DNA of 64,000 bases from Bradyrhizobium ottawaense. Lineage in GTDB: Bacteria > Pseudomonadota > Alphaproteobacteria > Rhizobiales > Xanthobacteraceae. The translations under genes were made by a program, and so were the position numbers. The notes under the pieces are model-generated. The model saw only the letters and a program-made list of their open reading frames with translations. It made no database searches and was not told the origin of the DNA. The stretch spans positions 5,591,001 through 5,655,000 of the forward strand of contig NZ_LT629693.1 of NCBI RefSeq assembly GCF_900099825.1, given 5' to 3'. Positions 26,748 through 35,983 of this stretch are shown here, piece by piece. The number at the start of each line of letters is the position of its first letter. The first letter of the stretch is position 1.

Positions 26748-28163
26748 TCAGCCCGGGTGTGTCATTTTGTCCGGCTGCACCAGCCGATCGAATTCGTCGG
26801 CAGCAACAAACCCTAGGCGCACAGCCTCTTCTTTCAATGTGGTGCCGCGCGCATGCGCGGACTTGGCGACCTTGGCCGCATTGTCGTACCCGATTTTTGG
26901 CGCGAGCGCGGTCACCAGCATCAGGGAACGCTGCATCAAGTCGCGGATGCGCTTTTCGTCGGCGCGTATGCCCACCACGCAATGCTCGGTGAAGGAGCGA
27001 ACCACGTCCGACAGCAACTGAATGGAATTCATCATACAATATGCCAGCACCGGCTTGTACACGTTCAGCTCGAAATGTCCCTGGCTTCCGGCCACCGTGA
27101 CGGCGGTCTGGTTGCCGAACACCTGGCAGCAGACCATCGTCATCGCTTCGCATTGGGTCGGATTGACCTTGCCCGGCATGATCGACGAGCCCGGTTCGTT
27201 TTCGGGCAGGATCAATTCGCCGAGACCGGAGCGCGGCCCCGATCCCAGGAAGCGAATATCGTTGGCGATCTTGAACAGGCCGGTCGCCACCGAATTGATC
27301 ACGCCATGGACCAGCACATAGGCATCGTTGGAGGCCAGCGCCTCGAACTTGTTCGGCGCGCTGGTGAACGGCAGTTTTGTAATCTTGGCGACGTGCCGCG
27401 CAAACGACTTGGCGAATTTCGGCTTCGAGTTGAGGCCGGTGCCGACGGCGGTGCCGCCTTGCGCCAGCGGATAGAGATCCTTCACCGCGATCCGCAGCCG
27501 CGCGATGCCGCTCTCGACCTGCGCGGCATAGCCGGAAAATTCCTGGCCCAGCGTCAGCGGCGTCGCGTCCTGGGTATGAGTCCGGCCGATCTTCACGATC
27601 TTCGCGAAGGCTTTCTCCTTCTTGCGCAGCTCGCGATGCAGCTCGCTCAGCGCCGGGATCAGGTCGGCCACGATGCGTCCCGCTGCGGCGATATGCATCG
27701 CGGTCGGAAATGAATCGTTGGAGGACTGGCTCATATTGACGTGATCGTTGGGATGAACCGGCTTCTTGGTGCCGAGTTCGCCGCCGAGCATCTGGTTGGC
27801 GCGGTTGGCGATCACCTCGTTGAGGTTCATGTTGGTCTGGGTGCCGGAGCCGGTCTGCCAGACCACGAGCGGAAAATGGTCGTCGAGCTTGCCTTCGATC
27901 ACCTCGCGCGCGGCGCGGGTGATGGCGCCGGTGCGGCGGGCGTCGAGCAGGCCGAGCTCACGGTTGGTTTGCGCGGCGGCGAGTTTGACGATGCCCAGCG
28001 CATGGACGATTCCGATCGGCATCCGGTCGTGGCCGATCTTGAAATTCTGCCGCGAACGTTCGGTCTGCGCGCCCCAATACCGATCGGCGGCAACATCGAT
28101 CGGACCGAAACTGTCGGTCTCGCTGCGGGTGGAGCTATTTCGGGATGTTTCTGATCGAGCCAT
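26748..28163 (-). CDS. fumC: Class II fumarate hydratase
   Basis: 471 residues of the iron-independent fumarase that hydrates fumarate to L-malate in the TCA cycle. Signature [11 protein letters not shown] holds the flexible active-site loop and catalytic Ser region; [18 protein letters not shown] sequence (here [14 protein letters not shown]) and [11 protein letters not shown] are also present. Start at ATG 28163 (MARSETSRN) gives the standard length, although no strong ribosome site is seen. It follows sspB by 79 bases on the same strand. Confidence 0.95.
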   Translation of the reverse strand: MARSETSRNSSTRSETDSFGPIDVAADRYWGAQTERSRQNFKIGHDRMPIGIVHALGIVKLAAAQTNRELGLLDARRTGAITRAAREVIEGKLDDHFPLVVWQTGSGTQTNMNLNEVIANRANQMLGGELGTKKPVHPNDHVNMSQSSNDSFPTAMHIAAAGRIVADLIPALSELHRELRKKEKAFAKIVKIGRTHTQDATPLTLGQEFSGYAAQVESGIARLRIAVKDLYPLAQGGTAVGTGLNSKPKFAKSFARHVAKITKLPFTSAPNKFEALASNDAYVLVHGVINSVATGLFKIANDIRFLGSGPRSGLGELILPENEPGSSIMPGKVNPTQCEAMTMVCCQVFGNQTAVTVAGSQGHFELNVYKPVLAYCMMNSIQLLSDVVRSFTEHCVVGIRADEKRIRDLMQRSLMLVTALAPKIGYDNAAKVAKSAHARGTTLKEEAVRLGFVAADEFDRLVQPDKMTHPG

Positions 28164-28242
28164 AAGCAATGTCCGTAGCGATGTCTGTTGCGCCGCGAAT
28201 TGGCGCAACGTCCACTCTACAGGGTGGCTTCTCGCCCGCGGA

Positions 28243-28764
28243 CTATTTCTTTCGGAATCGATCCAGCCGCACCACTTCGGCGCCTTCGCTCGGCTTCGCC
28301 GGTTCGTCCTTGTTCTCCGCGGCAGGCGAGGGGGCGGCATCGGGCAAGGCGGACGGCGCGGCAACGGCGGGAAGCTTGGCCCCCGGCGCGTCTACGGCCG
28401 CGTCGGCATCGGACGGCTCGAATTGCAATCCGAACTGCACCGAAGGATCGAGGAAGCTCTTGATCGCGGCGAACGGGACCACCAGCCGCTCCGGGATGCC
28501 GCCGAACGACAGTCCGACCTCGAACCGATCCTCGGTCACGACTAGGTCCCAGAACTGATGCTGCAGGATGATGGTCATCTCTTCCGGATATTGTGCGAGC
28601 AGCCGCGGCGACAGCTTCACGCCATCGGCGGTGGACACGAAGGTGATGAAGAAGTGATGCTCTCCCGGCAGGCCGTGTTCGGCGGCATCGGTCAGCACGC
28701 GGCGCAGCACCCCGCGCAGCGCGTCGCGCGCCAGCACGTCATAACGGATGTGATCGGTCGCCAT
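28243..28764 (-). CDS. sspB: SspB-alpha type ClpXP adaptor
   Basis: 173 residues. The folded N-terminal part (to about residue 115) has [19 protein letters not shown] and [14 protein letters not shown], as in alphaproteobacterial SspB; an Ala/Pro-rich linker then ends in [10 protein letters not shown], the short tail that docks on ClpX. SspB delivers tmRNA-tagged proteins to ClpXP. It lies next to ssrA, which encodes that tag, on the same strand. Confidence 0.9.
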   Translation of the reverse strand: MATDHIRYDVLARDALRGVLRRVLTDAAEHGLPGEHHFFITFVSTADGVKLSPRLLAQYPEEMTIILQHQFWDLVVTEDRFEVGLSFGGIPERLVVPFAAIKSFLDPSVQFGLQFEPSDADAAVDAPGAKLPAVAAPSALPDAAPSPAAENKDEPAKPSEGAEVVRLDRFRKK

Positions 28765-28906
28765 GGAAGTCCTGTCACTTTGAAATGGCCGCGATGCCGG
28801 TTGCCCGACTCGCCTTTTGACCCATGCTACCCCGGCCTGCGTCGCAGGTCAGCAGCCGTCATGGAACGAATTTGCGGTAGAAACGCCCCATCGGGGGCAA
28901 ATTGCG

Positions 28907-28946
28907 GGAAAAATGAAGGTGGAGGCTTCTGTTGCCAGGTGCCTCC
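28907..28946 (-). terminator. Rho-independent terminator of ssrA
   Basis: On the minus strand GGAGGC and GCCTCC form a stem around a 14-base loop, followed by ACCTTCATTTTT. It lies at the 3' end of the tmRNA coding piece. Confidence 0.6.
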
Positions 28947-29285
28947 GAACCCCGCCTAGCGGAGCTTAACCCACCAGGACTTTAGACTTGGTCTTTCAAA
29001 CTGCGTTACGCAGCCTGAGCAACCGGAGCATAGTTGTCGTTTGCAACTATTGCGTAGCCCGATAACGGCGGAACCATACCGGGAAAAAACACGCCCTTTA
29101 CGCCCTCGTCGATCCTGGTTCGCCCCCGCCGAAACCCGCTGGCATGATCCGGAAAAGTGGATACCGGTTTTCCGAATAAGATCATGCCCAACTGACGGGC
29201 TTGGGTGGAGGCGCCGGGTACTGCCCCCGGGTCCGAATGGTTTATTGCGACGGCAATTTATTTCCATAGCCGGCGAACCGGCACC
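28947..29285 (-). ncRNA. ssrA: tmRNA, circularly permuted two-piece form
   Basis: tmRNA rescues stalled ribosomes and tags the nascent chain. The tag frame at 29006-29044 reads ANDNYAPVAQAA followed by TAA. The gene is permuted: the acceptor piece comes first on the minus strand, with a T-arm-like CCGGG...CCCGG and 3' strand CGCCTCC-ACC near 29205-29225. An intervening segment follows, then the coding piece starting GGGGGCGAACCAGGATCGACG (shown as two parts: GGGGGCG, AACCAGGATCGACG). GGGGGCG pairs with CGCCTCC over 7 bp to make the acceptor stem. CCA is not fully encoded. A TATATT box at 29289-29294 suggests the 5' end near 29283; both ends are approximate. Confidence 0.92.
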
Positions 29286-29429
29286 CCCAATATAGGGCGC
29301 AAATATCGAGAAAAAAAGTGCCCGGCCGGACGTCAAGCCGTCCTCCGAGCCGGACAGTCATGTTCCAAGCGAGGAAGTTTCGCTGAATTTGGGTTGGCCT
29401 CGGACGAGCCGGCGTTCTAGTTTTGCGCC

Positions 29430-30041
29430 ATGCCTCAGGATTCCCCGCCGGCCGCCGTCCCGGCGCCGGACGTTCCAGCTTCCATCCCGCCAAATCAGCC
29501 CGGCCTGCTCGAGCTGTTCGTGGCGTTCGCCAAAATGTCGCTGGCCGGCTTCGGCGGCGTGCTGGTCTGGGCCCGGCGCGGCATCGTCGACCAGCACCGC
29601 TGGATGACGGCGGAGGAATTCAACGAGACCTTTGCGCTGTGCCATTTCCTGCCAGGCCCGAACATCGTCAATCTGTCGGTCGTATTCGGATCGCGGTTTC
29701 GCGGCGTTGCCGGTGGCTTCGCGGCGTTTGCCGGACTGGTCGGCCCACCGATGCTGATCGCGACCGCTCTTGCCGCCGTTTACGCCCGCTACGGCGAGAT
29801 CGACGCGCTGCGGCGTATTCTGGCGGGCGTCGCCTGCGCGGCGGTCGGACTTTTGCTGGCGGTCGTGTTCAAGATGATGATGCCGCTGATCAAGAAGCGT
29901 GACGCGGTGGGGATCGTGATCCTGATCGCGGTGTTCATCGCGATCGGATTGTTTCGGCTGCCGCTGCAGGAGGTGCTGCTGGTGGGCATTCCGCTGAGCC
30001 TCGCCATCACTTATTTCATGCGCCGCCGGGTGAACGGATGA
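29430..30041 (+). CDS. Chromate transporter, first half (short-chain ChrA)
   Basis: 203 residues with one CHR domain. Seen: KMSLAGFGGVLVWARRGIVDQHRWMT, then FALCHFLPGPNIVN, the conserved pore-type motif. Short-chain CHR proteins occur as adjacent pairs that act together and export chromate or related anions. It overlaps the second half by four bases. The substrate is assumed from the family and may not be chromate in vivo. Confidence 0.88.
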   Translation: MPQDSPPAAVPAPDVPASIPPNQPGLLELFVAFAKMSLAGFGGVLVWARRGIVDQHRWMTAEEFNETFALCHFLPGPNIVNLSVVFGSRFRGVAGGFAAFAGLVGPPMLIATALAAVYARYGEIDALRRILAGVACAAVGLLLAVVFKMMMPLIKKRDAVGIVILIAVFIAIGLFRLPLQEVLLVGIPLSLAITYFMRRRVNG

Positions 30042-30571
30042 ATTCAGACGCCAACCCGATCTGGACGCTCGTTTGGACTTTCGCATTGATGTCGCTGTTT
30101 GCGGTTGGTGGTGCGAATTCGGCTGTTCCCGAAATGCACCGGGTCGCGGTCGACGTGCACCACTGGATGACCGACAGGCAGTTTGCCGATATCTTCGCGA
30201 TATCCCAGCTCTCGCCGGGGCCGAATGTCCTGATCGTGACGCTGATCGGCTATTCGGTTGCGGGTGTGGCCGGCGCGCTGACCGCGACGGTTGCGATGTG
30301 CGGCCCGACCGCCGTCCTTGCCTATTATGTAAGCCGGCTTCTCGCGCGGTCGAGCCATTCACCCTGGCCTGCAATCATTCAGGCGGCGCTGGTTCCACTT
30401 TCGATCGGGCTGATGGGCGCCAGCGGCCTGATTTTGGCGCTGACGTCGGACCGGAGCTGGGTGGCCGGCCTGATCACGGTGGCGGCGGCGGTATTGGCGT
30501 TTGCTACCCGGCTAAATCCGCTCTGGATGTTGGTGGCCGGGGGGGCTTTGGGTTTTGCTGGCGTTATCTGA
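30038..30571 (+). CDS. Chromate transporter, second half (short-chain ChrA)
   Basis: 177 residues, the partner CHR domain: SLFAVGGANSAVPEMHR, then WMTDRQFADIFAISQLSPGPNV. The ATG overlaps the stop of the first half (ATGA), so equal synthesis is likely. Together the two match one full-length ChrA of about 400 residues. Confidence 0.88.
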   Translation: MNSDANPIWTLVWTFALMSLFAVGGANSAVPEMHRVAVDVHHWMTDRQFADIFAISQLSPGPNVLIVTLIGYSVAGVAGALTATVAMCGPTAVLAYYVSRLLARSSHSPWPAIIQAALVPLSIGLMGASGLILALTSDRSWVAGLITVAAAVLAFATRLNPLWMLVAGGALGFAGVI

Positions 30572-30657
30572 GGAAAATCGCTAGGCAAGACCGGGGTCTG
30601 CACTAAACACTATCCAAACAATATGGGCGGGAAAGCCCTGTCCGGGGAGAGAGATCG

Positions 30658-31158
30658 ATGAGTGATACGCCGAGCCATGTGCCGGTCAAATTCAAGATGC
30701 CGAAATGGGTTCGTGGTCCGCAGGATTTTGTCGGCGGAATTGCGCTCATGGCTATCGCCGCATTTGCCCTGTGGGCATCGAGCGATTTGCAGGGCATGCA
30801 CGGGTTTTCGTTCGGCGCCGGGACCGCTCCCCGGATGTTCGCTGTTCTTTTGCTGGGACTGGGCGCCGCCGTTACCCTGATGGGGCTTCTGACTGACGGC
30901 GAACACATCACGGTCTATGCGTGGCGGGGTCCGCTGTTCGTGTCGTTGGCCATCGTTTCCTTCGCAGTCACGATTCGTCCCCTCGGTCTCATCATCTCGG
31001 CGTTTGCCAGCTTCATCATTTCCGCGCTGGGAACGCCGGAGACCAAGTGGAAGGAAACCATCATCGTCGGCATTTGCCTGACGATCGGTTGTAGCCTGCT
31101 TTTCCCCTATGCGCTTGGGTTGCCGCTGCAGCTCCTCCCGCGTTTCCTGGTTCAGTGA
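30658..31158 (+). CDS. tctB: Tripartite tricarboxylate transporter small subunit TctB
   Basis: 166 residues with about four membrane helices. The GIALMAIAAFALWASSDLQ start and GAGTAPRMFAVLLLGLGA are typical of TctB. It pairs with TctA, which starts 8 bases after it. GGGGAGAGAG precedes the ATG. Confidence 0.9.
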   Translation: MSDTPSHVPVKFKMPKWVRGPQDFVGGIALMAIAAFALWASSDLQGMHGFSFGAGTAPRMFAVLLLGLGAAVTLMGLLTDGEHITVYAWRGPLFVSLAIVSFAVTIRPLGLIISAFASFIISALGTPETKWKETIIVGICLTIGCSLLFPYALGLPLQLLPRFLVQ

Positions 31159-31165
31159 GGGCGCA

Positions 31166-32683
31166 ATGGCCGAACTCTTTTCCAATCTTGCTCTCGGTTT
31201 TGGCGTCGCCTTTACCCCCATCAACCTTTTGCTGTGCCTGATCGGCGCCCTCGTTGGCACGCTGGTCGGCGTGCTGCCGGGCATCGGCACCATCGCGACG
31301 GTGGCGATGCTGCTGCCGATCACGTTCGGACTGCCGCCGGTCGGCGCCCTGATCATGCTCGCCGGCATCTACTACGGCGCGCAATATGGCGGCTCGACCA
31401 CCTCGATCCTGGTCAATATTCCGGGTGAGGCGACATCGGTCGTGACCACGCTCGACGGCTTCCAGATGGCCAAGCAGGGCCGTGCCGGCCCGGCGCTGGC
31501 GATCGCCGCGATCGGCTCGTTCTTCGCCGGCTGCGTCGCGACCGTCCTGATCGCGGTGCTCGGTGCGCCCCTGACCAAGCTCGCGCTGGCCTTCGGTCCT
31601 GCCGAATATTTCTCGCTGATGGTGCTCGGCCTGATCTTCGCGGTGGTGCTGGCCAAGGGCTCGGTGTTGAAGGCGATCGCGATGATCGTGTTCGGGCTGT
31701 TGCTCTCGATGGTCGGCTCCGACATCGAAACCGGCGCCTCGCGCATGGCGTTCAACATCCCCGAGCTCGCTGACGGTCTCGGCTTTGCCACGGTGGCGAT
31801 GGGCGTGTTCGGTTTTGCGGAAATCATCCGCAACCTCGACCACGGCGCCGAGATGGACCGCAATCTGGTGCAGCAGAAGATCACCGGGCTGATGCCGACC
31901 AAAAAGGATCTCAAGGATTCCTTCCCGGCCATCCTGCGCGGCACGGCGCTCGGATCGATCCTCGGCATCCTGCCGGGCGGCGGTGCGGTGATCGCCTCGT
32001 TCGCGGCCTATACGCTGGAAAAGAAGATCGCCAAGGATCCGTCGCGGTTCGGCCGCGGCGCGATCGAAGGCGTGGCGGCGCCGGAAAGCGCCAACAACGC
32101 GGCGGCGCAGACCTCGTTCATCCCGCTGCTGACGCTCGGCATCCCGCCGAACGCGGTGATGGCGCTGATGGTCGGCGCGATGACCATTCACGGCATCGTG
32201 CCGGGTCCGCAGGTGATGCAGAAGCAGCCCGAACTGGTATGGGGCATGATCGCCTCGATGTGGATCGGCAACCTGATGCTGATCATCATCAACCTGCCGC
32301 TGGTCGGCATCTGGGTGCGGTTGCTGCGGGTGCCGTACCGGCTGATGTTCCCCTCGATCGTGATCTTCTGCGCGATCGGCATCTACTCCATCAACAACGC
32401 GCCGGTCGACGTCGTCCTCGCCGGTGCGTTCGGCCTGCTCGGCTACTGGCTGATCAAGCATGATTTCGAGCCCGCGCCGCTGCTGCTCGGAATGGTGCTG
32501 GGCCCGTTGATGGAAGAAAACCTGCGCCGGGCGCTCTTGATCTCGCGCGGCGACTGGTCGGTCTTCCTGACCCGTCCGCTGTCGGCGATTTTGATGGCGA
32601 TCGCGGCCTTCCTGCTGGTGCTGGCGGTGTTGCCGTCGCTGCGCAAGAAGCGCGACGAAGTGTTCGTGGAGTCGGAAAGCTGA
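31166..32683 (+). CDS. tctA: Tripartite tricarboxylate transporter large subunit TctA
   Basis: 505 residues and about 12 helices. Family hallmarks are GVLPGIGTIATVAMLLP, YYGAQYGGSTTSILVNIPGE (quoted in part) and GLMPTKKDLKDS. It forms the ion-coupled channel that takes the ligand from TctC. The start at 31166 follows directly from TctB. A strong terminator after it (32768-32798) separates it from the TctC gene. Confidence 0.93.
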   Translation: MAELFSNLALGFGVAFTPINLLLCLIGALVGTLVGVLPGIGTIATVAMLLPITFGLPPVGALIMLAGIYYGAQYGGSTTSILVNIPGEATSVVTTLDGFQMAKQGRAGPALAIAAIGSFFAGCVATVLIAVLGAPLTKLALAFGPAEYFSLMVLGLIFAVVLAKGSVLKAIAMIVFGLLLSMVGSDIETGASRMAFNIPELADGLGFATVAMGVFGFAEIIRNLDHGAEMDRNLVQQKITGLMPTKKDLKDSFPAILRGTALGSILGILPGGGAVIASFAAYTLEKKIAKDPSRFGRGAIEGVAAPESANNAAAQTSFIPLLTLGIPPNAVMALMVGAMTIHGIVPGPQVMQKQPELVWGMIASMWIGNLMLIIINLPLVGIWVRLLRVPYRLMFPSIVIFCAIGIYSINNAPVDVVLAGAFGLLGYWLIKHDFEPAPLLLGMVLGPLMEENLRRALLISRGDWSVFLTRPLSAILMAIAAFLLVLAVLPSLRKKRDEVFVESES

Positions 32684-32767
32684 TCTTGAGCTGACCTCGC
32701 GCCGACCCTGCGTCGGCGCGCCGCATCCCGAAGTCGAATCGACTTCAGGCGTGCTGCTGTGAGATGA

Positions 32768-32798
32768 ATGCCGGCCGGTTGGGCCGGCATTTTTTTTT
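32768..32798 (+). terminator. Strong intrinsic terminator between tctA and tctC
   Basis: ATGCCGGCC and GGCCGGCAT around GGTTG, followed by a run of T. Textbook intrinsic terminator, 24 bases before the likely tctC start codon. Confidence 0.88.
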
Positions 32799-32843
32799 CG
32801 GACTTTCCTGGAGAGACAGCGATGAAACGTTACGGGCGCTCGC

Positions 32844-33815
32844 TTGCGAGCGGTTGCGTTGCCATGCTTGCGGCGCTGTGCGGCGCTGTGCGGCGTTGTG
32901 GCGCAGGCGCAGGCTCAAGCCTATCCGACGCGCAGCATCACCATGATCGTGCCGTTCGCGGCCGGCGGTCCGACCGACGTCATCTCGCGCATCGTTACCT
33001 CGCATATGGCGCAGACGCTCGGCCAGAGCATCATCATCGAGAATGTGGTCGGTGCCGGCGGCACCACCGCCACCACGCGCGCGGCGCGCGCCGCCAATGA
33101 CGGCTACACACTGATCACCGGGCACATGGGCACGCATGCGGCCGCGGTGCCTTTGTATCCGAATCTCGCCTATCATCCGGAAAAGGATTTCGAACCCGTT
33201 GGCCTGCTCGCCGGCACGCCGATCCTGATCCTGGCGCGCAAGGATTTTCCGCCGAAGGATCTCAAGGAATTCATCGCCTATGTGAAGGCCAACGAGGCCA
33301 AGGTCAACGCCGCGCATGCCGGCGTCGGCTCGGTGTCGCATGTCTCGTGTCAGCTCCTGAATTCGGTTCTCGACATCAAGCCGACCGGCGTTCCCTTCAA
33401 CGGCACGGGTCCGGCGATGAATGCGCTGGTGGGCGGGCAGGTCGACTACATGTGCGACCAGATCGTCAACGCGGTGCCGCAGATCAACGCCGGCACCATC
33501 AAGGCCTATGCGGTGGCGACGCCGGAGCGCAATCCGTCGCTATCAAATATTCCGACCACCGCGGAAGCTGGCCTTCCGGTGTTCCAGGCGCAGGCGTGGA
33601 ACGCGATCTTTGCGCCGAAGGGAACACCGGCGCCGGTCATCGCCAGGTTGAACGAGGCGGTCGGCAAGGCCCTCAATGACGAGACCGTCCGCAAGCGCCT
33701 GCTCGAACTCGGCAGCGTGATCCCGGGGCCGGCGGATCGTACCCCGGAGGCGTTGGCGGCATTGGTGAAATCCGAAATCGCGAAGTGGACGCCGGTGCTC
33801 AAGCCCGCAAGTTAA
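32844..33815 (+). CDS. tctC: Tripartite tricarboxylate transporter receptor TctC, signal peptide frameshifted
   Basis: The mature domain (about 300 residues from QAYPTRSITMIVPFAAGGPTD) is intact and typical of TctC/Bug receptors, which bind carboxylates in the periplasm. The natural start, ATG 32822 with GGAGAG ahead, opens a good signal peptide (MKRYGRSLASGCVAML...) but is in another frame. Three near-identical 10-mers at 32871-32900 cause the shift; removing one restores a continuous reading frame through AALCGVVAQAQAQAYP. In the downstream frame only a TTG at 32844 without a ribosome site is available, so the listed start is formal. Either a slipped-strand mutation, a switchable locus or an assembly error. 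Confidence 0.8.
   Translation: MRAVALPCLRRCAALCGVVAQAQAQAYPTRSITMIVPFAAGGPTDVISRIVTSHMAQTLGQSIIIENVVGAGGTTATTRAARAANDGYTLITGHMGTHAAAVPLYPNLAYHPEKDFEPVGLLAGTPILILARKDFPPKDLKEFIAYVKANEAKVNAAHAGVGSVSHVSCQLLNSVLDIKPTGVPFNGTGPAMNALVGGQVDYMCDQIVNAVPQINAGTIKAYAVATPERNPSLSNIPTTAEAGLPVFQAQAWNAIFAPKGTPAPVIARLNEAVGKALNDETVRKRLLELGSVIPGPADRTPEALAALVKSEIAKWTPVLKPAS
32871..32900 (+). repeat. Tandem 10-bp repeat in the tctC signal-peptide region
   Basis: CGGCGCTGTG twice (32871-32880, 32881-32890) then CGGCGTTGTG (32891-32900). The extra copy shifts the frame by +1. Confidence 0.9.
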
Positions 33816-33839
33816 TCAACGCGATCAAGTGGATAGGCG

Positions 33840-33866
33840 AGGGGCGGGACCATCGGTTCCGCCCCT
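33840..33866 (+). terminator. Terminator after tctC
   Basis: AGGGGCGGGA and TTCCGCCCCT pair with one G:U around CCATCGG, 25 bases after the tctC stop, followed by TGTCGTTT. Confidence 0.6.
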
Positions 33867-33989
33867 TGTCGTTTGCCGGCCGAAGCCTCATTTTTTCGGG
33901 TATAAATGCGGTTAGATAACCGAATCGGCGTGTCGGTCGGCTATCCCGGCCGCTAAATTCGCGATCCCGAAAAGCCCGAAACGTCAGCC

Positions 33990-34784
33990 ATGAATCAATA
34001 CCACGATCTGCTCGAACGGATTCTCGCCGATGGCGCCGAGAAGCACGACCGCACCGGCACCGGTACGCTGTCGGTCTTCGGCCATCAGATGCGCTTCAAT
34101 CTGTCGGCCGGTTTTCCGATGCTGACCACCAAGCGGCTGCCGTTGAAGGCGATCGTCCATGAACTGCTGTGGTTCCTCCAGGGCGACACCAACATCAAAT
34201 ACCTGAAGGACAACGGCGTTTCGATCTGGGACGAATGGGCCGACGCCAATGGCGATCTCGGTCCCGTCTACGGTTCGCAGTGGCGATCCTGGCCGGCGCC
34301 GGACGGGCGCAGCATCGACCAGATATCCAACGTCGTTGACATGATCAAACGCAATCCGGACTCGCGGCGCTTGATCGTCAGTGCGTGGAATCCGGCCGAC
34401 GTCGACAAGATGGCGCTGCCACCCTGTCACTGCCTGTTCCAGTTCTATGTCGCGAACGGCAAATTGTCGTGCCAGCTCTACCAGCGCTCCGGCGACGTGT
34501 TCCTCGGTGTGCCCTTCAACATCGCCTCCTATGCGTTGCTGACGATGATGGTGGCGCAGGTGACGGGACTGAAACCCGGCGATTTCGTGCACTCGCTCGG
34601 TGACGCGCACCTGTATTCGAACCACCTGGAGCAGGCGCGGTTGCAACTGACGCGGCCGACGCGTTCGTTGCCGGTGATGAAGATCAATCCCGATGTGAAG
34701 GACATCTTCGCGTTCCGCTACGAAGACTTCGCGCTCGAAGGCTACGACCCGCACCCGCACATCAAGGCCGCGGTCGCTGTATGA
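33990..34784 (+). CDS. thyA: Thymidylate synthase
   Basis: 264 residues, the same length as E. coli ThyA. It converts dUMP to dTMP with methylene-tetrahydrofolate. The catalytic C146 lies in [12 protein letters not shown]; the N-terminal [12 protein letters not shown] phosphate loop and the C-terminal [10 protein letters not shown] fit the family. It is followed after a short GNAT gene by folA, which regenerates the folate the enzyme consumes. Confidence 0.97.
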   Translation: MNQYHDLLERILADGAEKHDRTGTGTLSVFGHQMRFNLSAGFPMLTTKRLPLKAIVHELLWFLQGDTNIKYLKDNGVSIWDEWADANGDLGPVYGSQWRSWPAPDGRSIDQISNVVDMIKRNPDSRRLIVSAWNPADVDKMALPPCHCLFQFYVANGKLSCQLYQRSGDVFLGVPFNIASYALLTMMVAQVTGLKPGDFVHSLGDAHLYSNHLEQARLQLTRPTRSLPVMKINPDVKDIFAFRYEDFALEGYDPHPHIKAAVAV

Positions 34785-34804
34785 GTCGCGGTGTGAGCGA
34801 TTGA

Positions 34805-35290
34805 ATGTCCCTTGTCATCCGCCGCGTGCGCCAGGGCGAAGCAGGACTTGTCCTGTCCTTTGTTCGCGAACTCGCCGAGTATGAAAAACTGCTCCACGAA
34901 GTGGAGGCGACCGAAGCCGATATCGACGCGGCGTTGTTCGGCACCAATCCCCGGCTATTTTGCGAAATCGCCGAGTGGGACGGCGAGCCTGCAGGCTTCG
35001 CGGTCTGGTTCATCAATTTTTCGACCTTTAGCGGCCGTTCGGGCATCTATCTGGAGGACCTGTTCGTTCGCCCGCCGTTGCGCGGCAAGGGTATCGGCAA
35101 GGCACTGCTGGCGTATCTCGCCGGCGAGTGCGTGGCAAAGGGCTGGTCGCGCCTGCAATGGTCGGTGCTGGACTGGAACACGCCATCGATCGAATTCTAC
35201 AAATCGCTCGGCGCCGAATTGATGGACGAGTGGACGGTTTGCCGGGTCGGCGGTCCGGCGTTGACGGCACTTGCGCAAGGGGCGCGCTGA
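34805..35290 (+). CDS. GNAT-family N-acetyltransferase (SSAT-like)
   Basis: 161 residues. The acetyl-CoA motif is LFVRPPLRGKGIGKALLAYLA-like (LRGKGIGKALL seen at about residues 96-106), followed by WNTPSIEFYKSLGAELMDEW. This layout resembles diamine/spermidine acetyltransferases. It lies between thyA and folA, 20 bases after the first and overlapping the second by one base. Substrate not proven. Confidence 0.87.
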   Translation: MSLVIRRVRQGEAGLVLSFVRELAEYEKLLHEVEATEADIDAALFGTNPRLFCEIAEWDGEPAGFAVWFINFSTFSGRSGIYLEDLFVRPPLRGKGIGKALLAYLAGECVAKGWSRLQWSVLDWNTPSIEFYKSLGAELMDEWTVCRVGGPALTALAQGAR

Positions 35291-35802
35291 TGGAAATCGT
35301 CTTCGTTGTCGCGGTTGCCGAAAACGGCGTGATCGGCGCCAACGGCGCGATGCCGTGGCGGCTGAAATCCGACCTGCAGCGTTTCAAGGCGCTGACGTTC
35401 GGCCGGCCGGTGGTGATGGGCCGCAAGACCTTCGCCTCGATCGGACGGCCGCTGCCCGGCCGGACCAATATCGTGGTGACACGCGATCGCGAGTTTCGCG
35501 CCGCCGGCGTAGTCGTCACCAACTCCGCTGCCGATGCCATGGCGATCGCGACCGGCGATGCGCTGCGGCGTTTCGCCACTGAGATCGCGATCATCGGCGG
35601 CGCCGAAATCTACGCTCAATGCATGGATCGCGCCGATCGGCTGGAAATCACCGAAGTGCACGCCCGGCCTGATGGCGATACGCGTTTCGCCACAATTGAT
35701 GCGGCGGACTGGGAAGAGGTCGCACGCGTGCGGAATCCGGCGGGTCCCGACGACAGCGCTGACTTCTCCTATGTGACATTTCGTCGGTGCGACCGGCGTT
35801 AA
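35290..35802 (+). CDS. folA: Dihydrofolate reductase
   Basis: 170 residues. Reduces dihydrofolate to tetrahydrofolate with NADPH. Landmarks are NGVIGANGAMPWRLKSDLQRFK near the start (quoted in part: AMPWRLKSDLQRFK), VVMGRKTFASIGRPLPGRTN and IIGGAEIYAQ. The ATG shares one base with the GNAT stop (TGATG), so translation is coupled. With thyA it forms a folate/thymidylate unit. Confidence 0.95.
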   Translation: MEIVFVVAVAENGVIGANGAMPWRLKSDLQRFKALTFGRPVVMGRKTFASIGRPLPGRTNIVVTRDREFRAAGVVVTNSAADAMAIATGDALRRFATEIAIIGGAEIYAQCMDRADRLEITEVHARPDGDTRFATIDAADWEEVARVRNPAGPDDSADFSYVTFRRCDRR

Positions 35803-35883
35803 GCCTCGCATTAACCCCGCTAACCAATGTTTACATTGACAATTATGGCATCGCGCATAGCTGCTTCGAGCGCCAAGCTTGCG

Positions 35884-35912
35884 TTGTAAGGGCCCGGGCG
35901 GTCCCCTATAAA
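35884..35912 (+). promoter_or_regulatory. Candidate sigma-70 promoter of hflKC
   Basis: TTGTAA (35884-35889), 17-base spacer, TATAAA (35907-35912), about 70 bases before the hflK start. Confidence 0.5.
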
Positions 35913-35983
35913 GCCGGGCGGATAGGCGAGGCCGGGTATCCCACCCAAAACAGGCGGACCCGGGCCCCGCGGAGGAGATTTAT

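Noticed and set aside
29281..29336. TTGACG at 29331-29336 as the -35 box of ssrA.
   Set aside because: It is about 36 bases from the TATATT box at 29289-29294, too far for a sigma-70 promoter.
31061..32461. Minus-strand frame of 466 codons rich in Asp, His and Arg.
   Set aside because: Composition typical of the shadow strand of GC-rich membrane-protein genes; TctA and TctB are clear on the plus strand.
32768..33100. Separate 110-codon protein starting before tctC.
   Set aside because: Its first part is the tctC signal peptide and the rest is an out-of-frame read caused by the 10-bp duplication.
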